DNA of 64,000 nucleotides from Gymnothorax reevesii (lineage: Eukaryota > Chordata > Actinopteri > Anguilliformes > Muraenidae), in contig CM056577.1 of NCBI GenBank assembly GCA_029721435.1, positions 27,793,719 through 27,857,718 of the forward strand, written 5' to 3'. Shown here one piece after another: positions 43,388-55,175 of the stretch. Every line of letters starts with the position of its first letter. Position 1 is the stretch's first letter. The notes below the pieces were generated by a model that was not told the DNA's origin, did no database searches, and worked only from the letters and a program-made list of their open reading frames with translations. Made by a program: the position numbers and the translations under genes.

Positions 43388-44370
43388 ATGGAGCGCAAGA
43401 TCGCCCAGCAAGAGGCTGAGCTGCTGCGTCAACGGCAGCAGATCCAGGAGCTGACAGCTGCGCTGGCCACACTGCAAGCCAGCCTTCCCCGGGCAGGTCC
43501 CAGCCAGGGCCCATCATGCCAGCTGTCCAGCCCCTTGCTCCTGCGGCACACCAGCAACCCGTCACCGCTGTGCGCCAGCCCGGCGCAGAGGCACCTCAGC
43601 TGCAGCCAGCTGTCCACCCAGGTCCTGAGCCCCGCCTTCCGCCGCCCGAAAGGTACGGTGGAGAACCAGGGTTCTGCAGGGCTTTTCTCACCTCCTGTGA
43701 GATGTTTTTCGCTCTGCAGCCCTCCACCTTCGCCTCAGAGCCGGCCCGAGTCGCCTTCGTCCTCTCCCAGCTGACGGGGCGGGCTCACTTGTGGGGAACT
43801 GCCGCATGGCAGGCTCGGCAGCCCTGCACTACCACCTACCAGGCCTTGGCGGCGGAGCTGCTGCGAGTCTTTGACCACTCCAAGCAGGGAAGAGCTGCAG
43901 GGCGGGAGCTGCTGAAGATGAGGCAGGGGAGGAGATCGGTGGCGGACTACGCCATCGATTTTCAGATGGTGGCAGCCACGTCGGGCTGGAGCAAGGAGGC
44001 CTTATGTGATGTGTTCCTCCAGGGGCTGTCCGACCCAGTCAAAGACCGACTGCTGTTCTGCGAGATTCCAGAGTCTCCAGCGGCCCTTGTCGACCTGGCC
44101 CTGCGTATAGACAGCCGCCTGGAGGAGAGGGCTCTCACCCTTGGTCCTGGCCGACGTTCTGCTCCCTTTGGCCAGACCCAACCCCCGGACCTCGGTCGTG
44201 CATCGCCTCAGGACCGGCCGAGGGGGCACGCCACCACACCGTCTCCTGAGGAGGCATCTCCCATGGAGATCAGGAGGCTCCGGCTTACCCAGGAGGAGTG
44301 CCAGCGGAGGAGGTCGGGGGCATGTTTCTACTGTGGCCAGCAGGGTCATGCAGTGCGAAGGTGTCCTTAA
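43388..44370 (+). pseudogene. Sushi-type gag, frameshifted
   Basis: Starts MERKIAQQEAELLRQRQQIQ (coiled-coil). Near 43510 the coding style passes to the frame one base earlier, whose open frame (from 43516) carries the Pro/Gln-rich linker, PPPERYGGEPGFCRAFL, a capsid-type helical region with ARVAFVLSQLTGRAHLWGTA, and a CCHC knuckle [14 protein letters not shown] at its C-terminus. An indel at the switch disables continuous translation. The gag stop is followed almost at once by the pol frame, as usual for this group. Confidence 0.85.
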
Positions 44371-44371
44371 A

Positions 44372-46815
44372 AGACAACGCCCACTAGTGTCCGGAGGAGT
44401 ACTGGTGGGCGCTTCATCTCAAGAAACCTCCTCCTACCGCCGGACCTGCATCCCGGTAAGCCTGACCTGGGAGGGCCGCTCCCGTAAAACTTCTACCCTC
44501 ATTGACTCAGGAGCCGAGGAAAGCTTTATTGACACCAGAGCTGCTGCTGAGTGGGGGGTTCCCCTATGCCAACTGCCCAGCCCATTGTCCATCTCAGGGC
44601 TGGGTGGGCAACCCCTTGCTAAGGTGTCCTTCCGGACCGCACCTATCCAGCTGCTGGCGTCCGGTAACCACCACGAGCAGGTTCAGCTGTTCGTTACCGA
44701 GACACCTCGCTCTCCTATTGTCCTGGGTCATCCCTGGTTGGCGTTACACGGCCCAGTTGTCGACTGGGTTCGCCATGAGGTGCGGGAGTGGAGTGCCTCC
44801 TGTTCGGCCACCTGCCTCCTTGACTCCCGACCTTCCTGTCCCGCGGGTGGACAGGCTCCTGAGGGGAGGCCTGATGTCTCCAGAGTGCCCCCTGAATACC
44901 ATGACCTGGCGACCATCTTTAGCCAGTCCCGGGCGGTGTCTCTGCCCCCGCACCGCCCGTATGACTGTGCTATTGACCTCCAGCCTGGGACAGCGCCTCC
45001 TAGGGGCAGAGTCTTTGCCTTGTCTGAGCCAGAGAGGGGGGCCATGGACAAGTACATCCGGGAGTCCCTGGCAGCAGGCATCATCCGTCCATCCTCCTCT
45101 CCTGCGGGGGCAGGCTTCTTCTTTATCAAGAAGGATGGCTCCCTGCGCCCCTGCATCGATTACCGAGGGCTCAATAAAATCACGGTCAGGAACCGCTACC
45201 CGCTTCCACTGATGTCCTCGGCGTTTGATGTCATCCAGGGGGCGGCCATCTTCACCAAGCTGGACCTGCGGAATGCCTACCACCTCCTGCGCATCAGGGA
45301 GGGCGACGAAAGGAAGACCGCTTTCAACACCCTTAGCGGCCACTGGGAGTACCTGGTGGTTCCATTCGGCCTGACCAACGCGCCCGCAGTGCTCCAGAAC
45401 TTGGTGAATGATGTGCTCGGCGACATGATCGGGCAATTCGTCTATGTCTACCTTGACGACATCCTGATCTTCTCCCGGGACAAGATGGAGCACACAAACC
45501 ATGTTCGCCAGGTGCTCCACCGCCTCCTCGAAAACCGCCTCTTTGTCAAGGCTGAGAAATGCGAGTTCAGCACCACCACTACCTCCTTCCTGGGGCACGT
45601 CATCTCCCCTAACCACCTGGGCATGGACGAGGAGAAGGTCAAGGCTGTGGTGGACTGGCCCGCACCCAAGGACCGCAAGGCCCTACAGAGGTTCCTGGGA
45701 TTCGCCAATTTCTATAGGCTATTTGTCAGGAACTACAGCACCGTGGCAGCTCCCCTAACGGCCCTTACCTCCATCAAGGTGCCATTCCGTTGGACTCCGC
45801 AAGCCGAGGTGACCTTCTGTGAGCTGAAGAGGCGCTTCACCACCGCGCACATCCTCACCACCCCCGACCCCGCCAAGCAGTTCATTGTTGAGGTGGATGC
45901 CTCCAACGTCGGGGTTGGTGCGGTTCTCTCCCAGAGATCCAGCAATGATCAGAAGGTACACCCATGTGCGTTCTTTTCCCACCGGCTGACGCCTGCGGAG
46001 TCCAACTACGACATCGGGAACCGGGAGCTGCTGGCAGTGAAGCTGGCCCTGGAAGAGTGGAGGCACTGGCTTGAGGGGGCAAGGATTCCGTTCTTGGTCT
46101 GGACTGACCATAAAAACCTGGAGTACCTCCGCTCTGCCAAGAGGCTGACGCCCAGACAAGCCAGATGGGCCCTCTTCTTTGACCGGTTCAACTTCTCCTG
46201 GCCAGGGTCCAAGAACACCAAGGCTGACGCGCTCTCCAGGCGTTTCGACGCTTCCTTAGCCAAGGGAGAGCCCAGCTCCATTCTGCCCAGAACCTGCTTT
46301 GTCAACAACGTGTGCCTCCGGATCGAGGAGCTGGTCTGCAACGCCCAGAACGGCGCAGCTACGCCCAGTGCCTGCCCTGCCAACTGCCTGTACGTCCCTG
46401 CAGCTGCCCGATCTGACGTTCTCCAGTGGGGCCACTCCTCCACCCTGTCGTGCCATCCTGGGGTCGGCCGGACCCTGCGCTTCATCCAGCGACGTCTCTG
46501 GTGGCCGAATATGGCAGCAGAGGTCCGGGGGTTTGTCACTGCCTGCTCAGTCTGTTCCCGCGCTAAGTCCTCCCACGCACCTTCCTCTGGTCTACTCCAA
46601 CCACTGCCCAAATCTCACCGTCCCTGGTCCCACATAGCTCTGGACTTTGTCTCTGGCCTGCTCGTCTCCCATGGAAACACCACTGTCCTGACCATTGTCG
46701 ATCGGTTCTCCAAGTCTGTTCACTTTGTGCCCCTTCCTAAGCTCCCCTCTGCTAAAGTCACAGCTGACCTACTTATCCAGCATGTTGTCCGTCCCCATGG
46801 CATTCCTGTGGATAG
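44372..46815 (+). pseudogene. Sushi-type pol, protease to integrase core, ends in a frameshift
   Basis: Open without stops through protease ([13 protein letters not shown]), RT ([35 protein letters not shown], catalytic YLDDILIF), RNase H ([36 protein letters not shown]), the integrase zinc region ([26 protein letters not shown]) and the first integrase Asp ([12 protein letters not shown]). At about 46812 one base is missing relative to the downstream frame, just before the second catalytic Asp, and the frame ends at 46915 in unrelated residues. The open frame formally begins at 44141 inside gag; the true pol part begins after the gag knuckle. Confidence 0.9.
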
Positions 46816-47732
46816 TGTCAGATCGTGGTCCCCAATTCACCTCCCACTTCTGGAAAGCATTCTGCACATCCCTTGGCACCTTCAGCCTCAATTCCGGTTA
46901 CCATCCACAGAATAATGGACAGACTGAGCGGGCCAACCAAACCCTGGAGACGGTCCTTCGCTGTGTGTGCTCGACCAACCCAACATCCTGGTCAACCATG
47001 CTACCCTGGGTCGAGTACGCGGTAAACTCCCACGCCGCCTCTGCCTCCGGCCTCTCCCCCTTCGAGTGCTGCATGGGCTACCAGCCTCCTCTGTTCCCCA
47101 GCCAGGAGGAGGAAGTCGGGGTGCCTTCAGCCGGGGCATTTGTCCGACGGTGTCGCCGTGTGTGGCTGTCTGCTCGCCGCGCCTTGGTTCGGGCGGGCAA
47201 GACAATGAAGACCGCGGCAGACAAGCATCGGAGCCCAGCCCCTCACTATCGGGTCGGCCAGAAGGTCTGGTTAGCGGCGCAGGACATCCCACTCCGGGTG
47301 GAAAGCCGCAAGCTGGCTCCTCGCTTCCTGGGTCCTTTCCCCATCCAAAGGATCATCAGCCCCACTGCTGTCCGGCTCAAACTCCCATCCACCATGCGAC
47401 GTCTCCACCCAGTATTCCACGTCTCACGCCTGAGACCTGTTGCCACCTCCCCCCTCCTGCCCCCACCTGAGCCTCCGCCTCCTACTCGGCTCATCGAAGG
47501 AGGGGAGGCCTACACAGTCAAGACATTGCTGGATTGCCGTCGGAGGGGCCGGGGCCTCCAGTACCTGGTGGATTGGGAGGGGTACGGCCCAGAGGAGCGT
47601 TCCTGGGTCCCGGCCAGGCACATTCTTGACAAAGGCCTCATCCGTGACTACCACCAATCATACCCTCAAGCCATAGCCCAAGCCATAGCCCTAGCCATAG
47701 CCCCAAGCCATAGCCATCGCCCCGTAGCCTAA
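46816..47732 (+). pseudogene. Sushi-type pol C-terminus: integrase end and chromodomain
   Basis: Continues the integrase as [32 protein letters not shown] (third catalytic residue) and the [19 protein letters not shown] basic C-terminal domain. A chromodomain with [17 protein letters not shown] follows near residue 300 of the open frame. Chromodomains direct integration of this clade toward marked chromatin. The tail has short tandem repeats of CCATAGCCC-like words (47672-47730), encoding [13 protein letters not shown]. It is cut off from the upstream part by one frameshift only. Confidence 0.92.
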
Positions 47733-47940
47733 GCCTTAGCCCCAGCTTGCTGGAGACCTCAAGTAATCTTGTTTGTTTAGTGTTTCTTGTACTGTTTCTT
47801 GGTTAGGTGTTTTGTGTCTTTGGGTTTTTGTCCATAGTATTTAGTTGGTTATTTGTCTTGTGGGATTGGTATTTAGTTTTGTGCGGCTTCATGTATTTTA
47901 GTTCTTGGTGTTTTTTGTCAGCGTCAGGTGCCGCTTTTGT

Positions 47941-49002
47941 AAGGGGGGGGGGTACTGTTGTGTTCTGGGGTCCTGGCCTTGGCCAGGACCGCATTTATGG
48001 TTTTAACAGTTTCATGTTCCATAGTTTCATAGATTTCATAGTTCAAGTTCATAGTCACAGTTTTAACAGTTTCTTGTATCAGGTCATTACATTTCAATAT
48101 TCATGTTCACTGTCCATGTTTTTACTTCCATGTTTTTGTTTTCGCCAGGTCTGCCAAGCCACTCCACCGCTTGTCTGCGTTCTGCCCCGTGCCTTCGTTG
48201 TTGCACATTTCAGAGCTCTGGGTTGGCTTTGGTATTTCCCTCTTCCTTCTGTGCTGTGCTGGATTCGGGCCTTTCTAAGCTTAATTGACAATTAACTGTT
48301 TTTAAGTTACTAACATTTACTAACATTCACTGGGTGGTGTAATTCTTAGATAGGCACATTACTAATACTACTAATTTAGACAGGGAGTTTATTGTCATGA
48401 TTCCTGCTTTGCCATTTCAAGATCTTGCTGTGCTTTTCTGTTCTTAACATTCATGCTTGCTTCCAAACTGCATACTTAATTGGTACTTAAGCTGAGCACA
48501 CTCATTCTCTTAATGAGCAAGTCTTGTCATCCTATCTCTGTCCATGTCATGATCTTGCCATGCCTCTTGTTTCTCCCTCTCCAGGTGTTGCCCTTCATGT
48601 GTCTTGATTTCTCAGCCTTTATCTGGATGCGGTGGAAGTTGGCTGGCAGACAGTGTCAAGTTTTGTTGCTCAAGTCTTGTTTCATGTACAAGTTTGTTCT
48701 GCTCATGTTCATGCTTCCAACTCCTTGTTCACGGTTCCAAGTCTTGTTCATAGTCCTTTTGTACATAGCCTTAGCCTTGTTATTCATTTCTGTTTTTGCT
48801 TATCTCCCTGGAGTTTCCAGTGGCTTTTGTTTTCTGTCGTTTTCTGATCCTTAGTTCCCAGCTCTGTGTAGCTTACCTTAGTTTGTCTTTTGCAACCCTT
48901 TGGGCCAAGTTTTTCGTTGGCCCTCGTGCCTGTTTTATTTTGTTTTCAATAAATCCTCATTTTCCTTCACCCCACTCCTGGTGTCTTACTGATTCCCTAT
49001 CA
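47941..49002 (+). repeat. Polypurine tract and 3' LTR of the sushi-type element
   Basis: LTR from 47956 (TGTTGTGTTCTGG) to 49002 (CCCTATCA). It lacks six bases in the AGTTCATGTTCATAG region and two bases (TC) in the AGACAGTGTC word found in the 5' LTR. Confidence 0.93.
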
Positions 49003-49513
49003 CAGAGTGTCCTGCACAGGTGCCTGATTACCTGGATGATTCGATTGCTGATCTTTTTCACCTGTGGGAAGTCTATTTAAAGGGCGCTAACAGGGCTGCT
49101 TGCTGCTTCAGAGTCATCTATACTCTCGGCCGGTAACAGTCAGAGGTTTAGTCTTGGATACGCGAATCATTCGCAGGTAGGCTGTGTTCAGACAGATATT
49201 CTTCAGATTTTTGGCAGACGCTTGGTTAAGTCCGTTTTCCTTTAGTGCTGGGGTTCGGGGGTTTCTGCACGCTTGCTGCGGAGCATGCAACTTTAGTTTC
49301 ATTTCTTTTGTTCTACGCAGTAGTTCCTACGCATCGGTAACTCCTGGAGTTATAACCTAGCGAGGAAGATTTTGTTTTACTATTCACAGTGGTTATATCA
49401 CTCCAGCTACTTTTCCCAGTTAGTCTCTCAGGAGATCCTTGTGGCTAGTTCGCTAGCTTATTGATTGAACTTAGTGTGTGCTTGAGATTCTCTCGCTTCC
49501 ACTCCCCTTGCCA

Positions 49514-50066
49514 TAGCGAAATACAAAACCGGTAATGAAAACACTTACTGATATCATTAAATTTGCTCTCCGATCTGCAGTATCAGTCACCAAAGCTAAG
49601 GCCTACTACGTAGACTATCGGACATCAGCAGCAGACCAGCTAGTGTACTTGTCATTTCGCATATTGTGGAGCATTTGCATCATTATTTTCAGACAAGGTT
49701 TTACAATTTTCCGCGTGCACAACACAACTGAGAGTGACAAGGTCAAATTCTTTGCCATTCTCATCGATGCATGAGTACAGCTGAGCTGTGATTGGCTGAT
49801 GGCACCAGCTGATCTCTGATTGGCTGATGTAAGCTATGTAATGGTACCAACCGACCTGCATAAAAAAATTACGGCTGGCAGCTGAATCGCAACTCAGAAT
49901 AGGCGCACAGTGCATGAAGTGTTGGAGAATGTAAGTCGCAAAACGTAACGTCGCAAATGCGACCATTTTGGTCGCAGTCTGGAGCGCTGAACTTGATTTT
50001 TACTTCACTTCATGTAAGAAATGCATCTTACCTCACACAAAACAAGAAGAGCCCCGCCAACGGTGC
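49514..50066. other. Unannotated intergenic
   Basis: No supported gene. GCTGATGGCACCAGCTGATC and a following TGATTGGCTGATG word give short local repeats near 49795-49830. Confidence 0.35.
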
Positions 50067-50525
50067 ATAATACGCCCGTCATGAACATGGATCAGGAAGT
50101 GGACAGACAACATGATACCAATATCCAACAGACAACAGCCCCATGTGAGCTTTGACCTTTGTCTGTGACCTTGACCTTGGAGGGAGGGCCGTAAACATGG
50201 TACGCGACACTACGCTCAGTGATGGTACACGTGTGTGTGAAATATTATGGATGTATCTGAAGCGGTTGAGAAGTTATGCTCCGGACAAGCCCCATCTGGG
50301 CCCCATGTGACCTTTGACCTTTGCCAGCGACCTTGACCTTGACCGGGTGAACGAAATCATGGTGCGCGACACAGCGCCTAGTCATGGTGCACGTGTATGT
50401 GAAGTATCACAGGTGTAGCTCAAGCGGCCCGGACAAGAAATTGCTAACAGACAACCGACGGACGAACGGGGGTGATGACATAATACTTCCCGTCTTAAGA
50501 CGGGCGTATAATAATAATAATAATG
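50067..50525. repeat. Tandem-repeat element with inverted ends and hairpin, followed by (TAA)n
   Basis: ATAATACGCCCGTC (50067-50080) opposes GACGGGCGTATAAT at the right end. The right end includes a perfect palindrome CCCGTCTTAAGACGGG (50489-50504) followed by a (TAA)n run. The body has two units of about 150 bp with GTGACCTTTGACCTTTG and AGCGGCCCGGACAAG-like words. Confidence 0.65.
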
Positions 50526-52243
50526 ATAAAAAGGAAGTAGTGCACGAAAAGATGGCTTTCCAGTGAAAACCATTATTAGTCACAGAATACACCATTACCA
50601 TACTGCGTTTCACTTAATAATTGATAGTATTGTTTAGAACTAACTCTGAATTACTGTCAACGGCGCTTTTAACCGCCATGTTGTGACGTCACATTCTTAG
50701 TTGTTCCTGGCAAAGTGGGCAGTATGGCCTTGACACAAGGTATGCAAACAGAGTGCACTGTTCTCAGTTTTTGATCCTCAAATTGAATCAATCACGACCA
50801 TAATATGCTTTACAAGAAGGAAGACAATTCACTTTGTGTGTGTCTGTGTGAGCGAGCGCGTGCATACGAGCATAGGTATGTGTGTGTGTGTGTGTGTGTG
50901 TGTGTTTTTGTGTCTGAATTGCCATTTGTGAGATTGATTAATATTGCTTTTATTGCAAATTAAAGTGCTTTTCTATTTTCGGAAAGCAAAAACATGATGC
51001 AGTTACTTGCATTGCAAATTTTCCAATGTCATCAGAATGTAGAGACTTCACTCTCTCCACCAGTTCACATCTGTGCAGTTATTTATTAAATTTCTTCAAA
51101 ATCCCAGACAGCGTAGCTGCATACGGAAGAACAAAAAGGCATGAGCAAGACTAAGGCTACACTGCACTGCAAGACGATCAAATAAGTCCAGTTGAGAGAG
51201 TGCCAAATGTATCAATGCGTACATCAACAGACCAAAAAAAAAAAAAACAGCGTCAGACCATATTGTGATGCGATCACACCAGCTAACCTAATTCCTGGGC
51301 CCTTGAACGGACCACACCCACCCTCAAACTCAGCCCTCAATTAGATCTCAACTACACACCTTGGACAGTTGCGACACTATCGCTGTGACAAGATCTGTCT
51401 GCAGATCAGACAAACATCGTCTGGCCAAAAAAAAAGAAGTCATTCCACTATTTTGTTGGACTTCAATTTTATTACAGCGCGCATTTGTCATGGCATTGCT
51501 CTGACAATCTTACACAATGTGAAAACATAAATTGTCAACCATAGTTGCATTAATTTTTGGCCGAGATTGGCATTTTGGCATTGATGACTGGGGTGTCAAA
51601 TTACTCCGTAAAGCCTTCAATTGGTTACTGTCCAGACTGTGAGGTGGGATATTCATGCGTGAGAATGATTCCTCATGCTCACTGAACCACTCTTTCATAA
51701 TTTCAGCTGCATGAATCTTTACACTGTCATCCTGGAGTTATGTCTGTGCCATCAGGGATTAAAAAATCTGCTGATGGGATATCCTGGTCATTGATTACAT
51801 TCAGGTCGTCCGCTGACTTTCTTTTATTGCTGCATAACGTCACTCAGCCTAGACCTGACCAATTTAAACAATCCCAGATTATGACACTGCTTCAACAGGC
51901 TTGTACAGTGGGCATGACAGGTGCACTGCCTCATGGGCTACCATTCTTACCCTCACAGGCCCACTGTTTCAGAATAGTCTGTATAATCTGTACTCATAAT
52001 AATCTGTACTCATTAGACTACATGAATTTATTCCATTGTTCCACTGTCCAGACTTTTTGCTCCCTAGCAAACTAAAGTTGTTAGTCTGCCTTTCTTGTGG
52101 GCACGCAACTGTTTACTACCAATCCTGCAAGTTTTCATCAACTTGTGACATCAACTTGTGACATCAACATGCTCTTACTTTAACATGGCCATGAGTTCAG
52201 TTGTGGATTTTTTTTTTTTTGTCTCCTGTCGTGAAAGAGGGAC
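50526..52243. other. Gene-free stretch with microsatellite
   Basis: A (GT)n run is at about 50878-50905. No domain-bearing frame; the open frame at 51740-52075 has no recognisable feature. A duplicated ACTTGTGACATCA word is at 52140-52165. Confidence 0.4.
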
Positions 52244-53037
52244 TGTGGTGGCTGCGCCTCAAGACCAATAAGTTGCCTTCCACCTCATTACACTACATAT
52301 CCTATATTTTCCATATTAAATATATTTACACATTAAATAACAGTTTTGGTTTTCACAAAATTTTATTTTTTTATACAACTTTAGTTAAACACGACGTTAC
52401 CTAGAGATGGAGTGCACACATTTTAGTTAACATTGTATTTTCTTTAGTTGAATTTCTTCTGACTAACTTTCCTTTTTATTTTTGAGTTACCTGCTGCAAT
52501 CCAGTGCTGCCAAAGAGCGAGGCCGCGCCTCAACTCTACTTAAATAACCTGGGACAGCTGGTGGCCATCAGCAGGCAAATTGGAAGCAACCCTTCTCCTC
52601 TGCTTTAAAGGGGATGTGTTTGATTTTAATTGTGTTAATATCGGTTTACTTTGATAAAAAAATGTTTCCTGTAAGGAAATTGAGTTAGACGAATTACATG
52701 GTCAAGTCGAGCAGTATGGATGGCAACAGGAAGTTAGTTAAGATGTTTGTTGTTTGATTACTCGCCCCCCCCCCCGCCCCATGTGTCTTTTGGTTTGGCT
52801 AGCCAGTATATGTTGCCCCAGTCTTCAATGGATTGAGGTTCTTTTTTTAGTTTTGTCAGTGCTGTGTTTAGTTGTTTTGTTGGCCTTATTTATTTTTGGG
52901 CCCTTTATTAATTTATTGTAAATATTTTTCACTTTATTCTGGTTTTGTTACCCCTGTTTTGAATTTTTGTGGGCAAATAAAACCCTTAATTTTCCTCTCT
53001 ACCTGTGATTCCCTGGTTTTTGGCTCAGTCCCTAACA
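52244..53037 (+). mobile_element. Solo LTR, 794 bp, TSD GGGAC
   Basis: Runs TGTGGTGGCTGCG to CAGTCCCTAACA with GGGAC on both sides (52239-52243 and 53038-53042). Contains AATAAA at about 52976 and a C-rich run at about 52765. No internal element sequence remains. Confidence 0.93.
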
Positions 53038-53042
53038 GGGAC

Positions 53043-54611
53043 ACAGGGATGCACCCCGTCCGTGCGTGTGTGTCCGTCCGTCCGAGCACCCTCAAGAATA
53101 GCTCCTACAACTACATTTACCATTGCAGTTGGCCTCCCAGGAGAATGTCTTAAAAAGTAGGTGTGGCCCAAAAGTAGGTCATGCTTGACAAGAGAGGTCG
53201 TAATGAAAAAGTGACGTTAACACACTAACTCGAGAACAAAATGGATGACAGACCCCATGTTGTGCATATACGAAGATTAGATTATGAAGCAGTTTCCTAT
53301 TAAATGTCAGGGACCTTGACTAATTATTTGACCTTGCAATTAGCAGGTCAAGTATTGGTACTTGACCTATTATTTTCTAACTTGATTTACAAGCTCAAAA
53401 TAGTTCACTGTGGTGTTTTGCGGCATTCTCTTCAACCACATGGTCAAATTTTATTGATGCAGTTCCTTGCCATCTTTTACAAAATATCCACTATTACATT
53501 CATCAGAATTGACCTCCTTTAAGGTCAGAGGGTACATATTTCTTTTGGTGATGGGAGACTGTGGGCCTCGTGACCAGCTTGTTACAAGGAGTATTCGCCA
53601 AACGATTAAGTGATCTCCAGTCACAATCATGATTTCTTTCTGACCCATTTCGTCTGTGAATTTGCCGGTTCATCTCCATTCTTCCAGGTTTTAATGACGT
53701 AATGGACAGTTATTCACCCACTGCTTGATGCATGCAGCACAGCAATATCTTTTTTGCGACCAATGTCTTCATTAAGAAATGAAGAGCGACTCAATTCAGG
53801 CAACATAACATTGTTGCCTGCTGAAACATATTAATCATTGCCATAATGATTCAGTCATAAGAGGTTTTTTCTAATGTAAATCTAAATGGCAAAAAATAGA
53901 TGCGCCAAGGAAAACATTGTGCTACGATGACACAGACTGTCTATTAGACTCACACGGAGAAAACAATACCAGCCTATATTGTTGTGGCGGGTAATAACAT
54001 GGTCAATTCCAGCACAAAACATTAACCACAAGTATAAAGAGAAGAAAAGCTGACTGGCCATCCAGTGTTTGTGGGCTTTGGGCAATAATCAGCAGAAAAA
54101 TTACGTCGGACTGCAGAAAGCATTAATGAAGACTAATGTTTACACAAACTGAGCTGAGGTTAGACCTGCAAGCCAAGAGACTGCAGATCCCTGGAGTGCA
54201 TTACCACTCGTTTAATGGAAACTGCGGACTGGGGGCTGCAAATAGCACTCGTTTGCTGTCATCCTCAGTGGCTAAGGGTGCCCTGTCTCTTTTGGAAAGG
54301 CCCAGTGCAGCTGAAGGTTTTGGTTTTACCCATGTTCTATGGAACATGAGTTTGCACAGCAAGGTCACGATTGAAGGCCTTGATTGGTCAATTGGCAAAG
54401 TGCTTGGCACCGTTTTCTGACATTTTTCTGTAATTTGATCGAACCATTATTTTGCTACACTGTGGACAGACTCACAGACAAAATTAACACCCACCACCTC
54501 AGCGTATGTATTACTATAATCAGCCAGGTACTATTCTGAATTTGGCTATTGTGGCTACATTTTCCTGAAGTACAAAGGCATTCTCCAATGAATGTAAATA
54601 CAGTAAAGTAA
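53043..54611. other. Repeat-derived intergenic, possible transposase relic at 53450-53650
   Basis: 53060-53400 has GTCCGTCCGTCCG words and CTAACTCGAGAACAAAATGG, like the tandem-repeat elements elsewhere in the window. On the minus strand at 53451-53648 an open frame of 65 codons is in sequence that looks like a decayed DNA-transposon helix-turn-helix region, but I could not match a family. The frame at 54136-54420 shows no domain. Confidence 0.3.
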
Positions 54612-54850
54612 CTAGAGGGCACTCAGAGAGTGGCTTATCTCTGCCAGCAAGTTCTGATCCACTAGCTCCTCAGCTGCAGAATCTGGATCTGCATCCGGAT
54701 TGGTCTGGGAATTTAATCACCTCTTCGCCTTCATACAGTACAACTTCCCATAATTTTTTTTCTGGTAATATGTTGAGTGGTTTTTGAATAATCCTTCTGA
54801 CCAACAGAAACACATGCAAGTGATCACAATAACGCCTGGAGGAGGTAATA
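54612..54850. mobile_element. Family E repeat, worn copy, reverse orientation
   Basis: AGGGCACTCAGAGAGTGG at the left and CCTGGAGGAGGTAATA at the right correspond to the reversed ends of the repeat at 38586-40475. GGATCTGCATCCGGATTGG is a word typical of this widespread repeat. Confidence 0.5.
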
Positions 54851-54863
54851 CATTGCTATAAAT

Positions 54864-55167
54864 CAGAGGTGGGCAATGAAGGCCATATCTGTCCCTGGTT
54901 TTTACGCTAACTCATAGCCTTTAATGAGTTAGTTGTCCTTAATTAGCCATTTGTTAAATAATTTTGCTGCATTTCTTTAAAGGCTCATGAATGACCACCA
55001 TCTCTCATCTGTTCTCATCTCACCTAAGTGTAACATTTTAGTTTGGTCTAATCTTTGTGCAAATCCATGTCTGTGTGCACAACCAATCAGCTCAATTAGT
55101 CTGGGTAATTGCAAGAAATTAAAACCTGGATACACACCGGCCCTCCAGAACTGGAATTGCCCACCCA
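54864..55167. mobile_element. hAT MITE, second copy
   Basis: CAGAGGTGGGCAATGAAGGC at the left; the right end reads GGAATTGCCCACCCA. The flanks CTATAAAT (54856-54863) and CCATAAAT (55168-55175) match at 7 of 8. Same family as 40046-40352. Confidence 0.75.
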
Positions 55168-55175
55168 CCATAAAT

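Larger units (their letters stand above)
42303..49002 (+). mobile_element. Tf1/sushi-type chromodomain LTR retrotransposon (chromovirus), 6,700 bp, TSD CAGAG
   Basis: LTRs 42303-43358 (1,056 bp) and 47956-49002 (1,047 bp) differ by several small indels and substitutions. Target duplication CAGAG is at 42298-42302 and 49003-49007. The order is gag, protease, RT, RNase H, integrase, chromodomain, then a polypurine tract (AAGGGGGGGGGGTAC) before the 3' LTR. It has at least two coding frameshifts. The family is the one from which mammalian sushi-derived genes arose. Confidence 0.95.
42120..49513 (+). mobile_element. Older solo LTR (family C) split by the sushi-type element, TSD TAGC
   Basis: The left piece 42120-42302 starts TGTCATGGGAGAGTGG; the right piece 49003-49513 ends CCCCTTGCCA. 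Joined, they make an LTR of about 694 bp flanked by TAGC (42116-42119 and 49514-49517). The right piece holds a TATTTAAAGGGCGC promoter-like stretch at 49074. The insertion site has the 5-bp duplication CAGAG. Confidence 0.8.

Noticed and set aside
44744..45616. 290-codon minus-strand open frame in the sushi-type pol
   Set aside because: Antisense shadow of pol caused by high GC and codon bias; pol motifs on the plus strand are decisive.
42448..48291. Identical small open frames at 42448/48094 and 42457/48103
   Set aside because: They lie in the two LTRs of the sushi-type element and are identical because LTRs are.
50878..50911. (GT)n run with flanking words as a regulatory Z-DNA element
   Set aside because: An ordinary microsatellite with nothing nearby to regulate.
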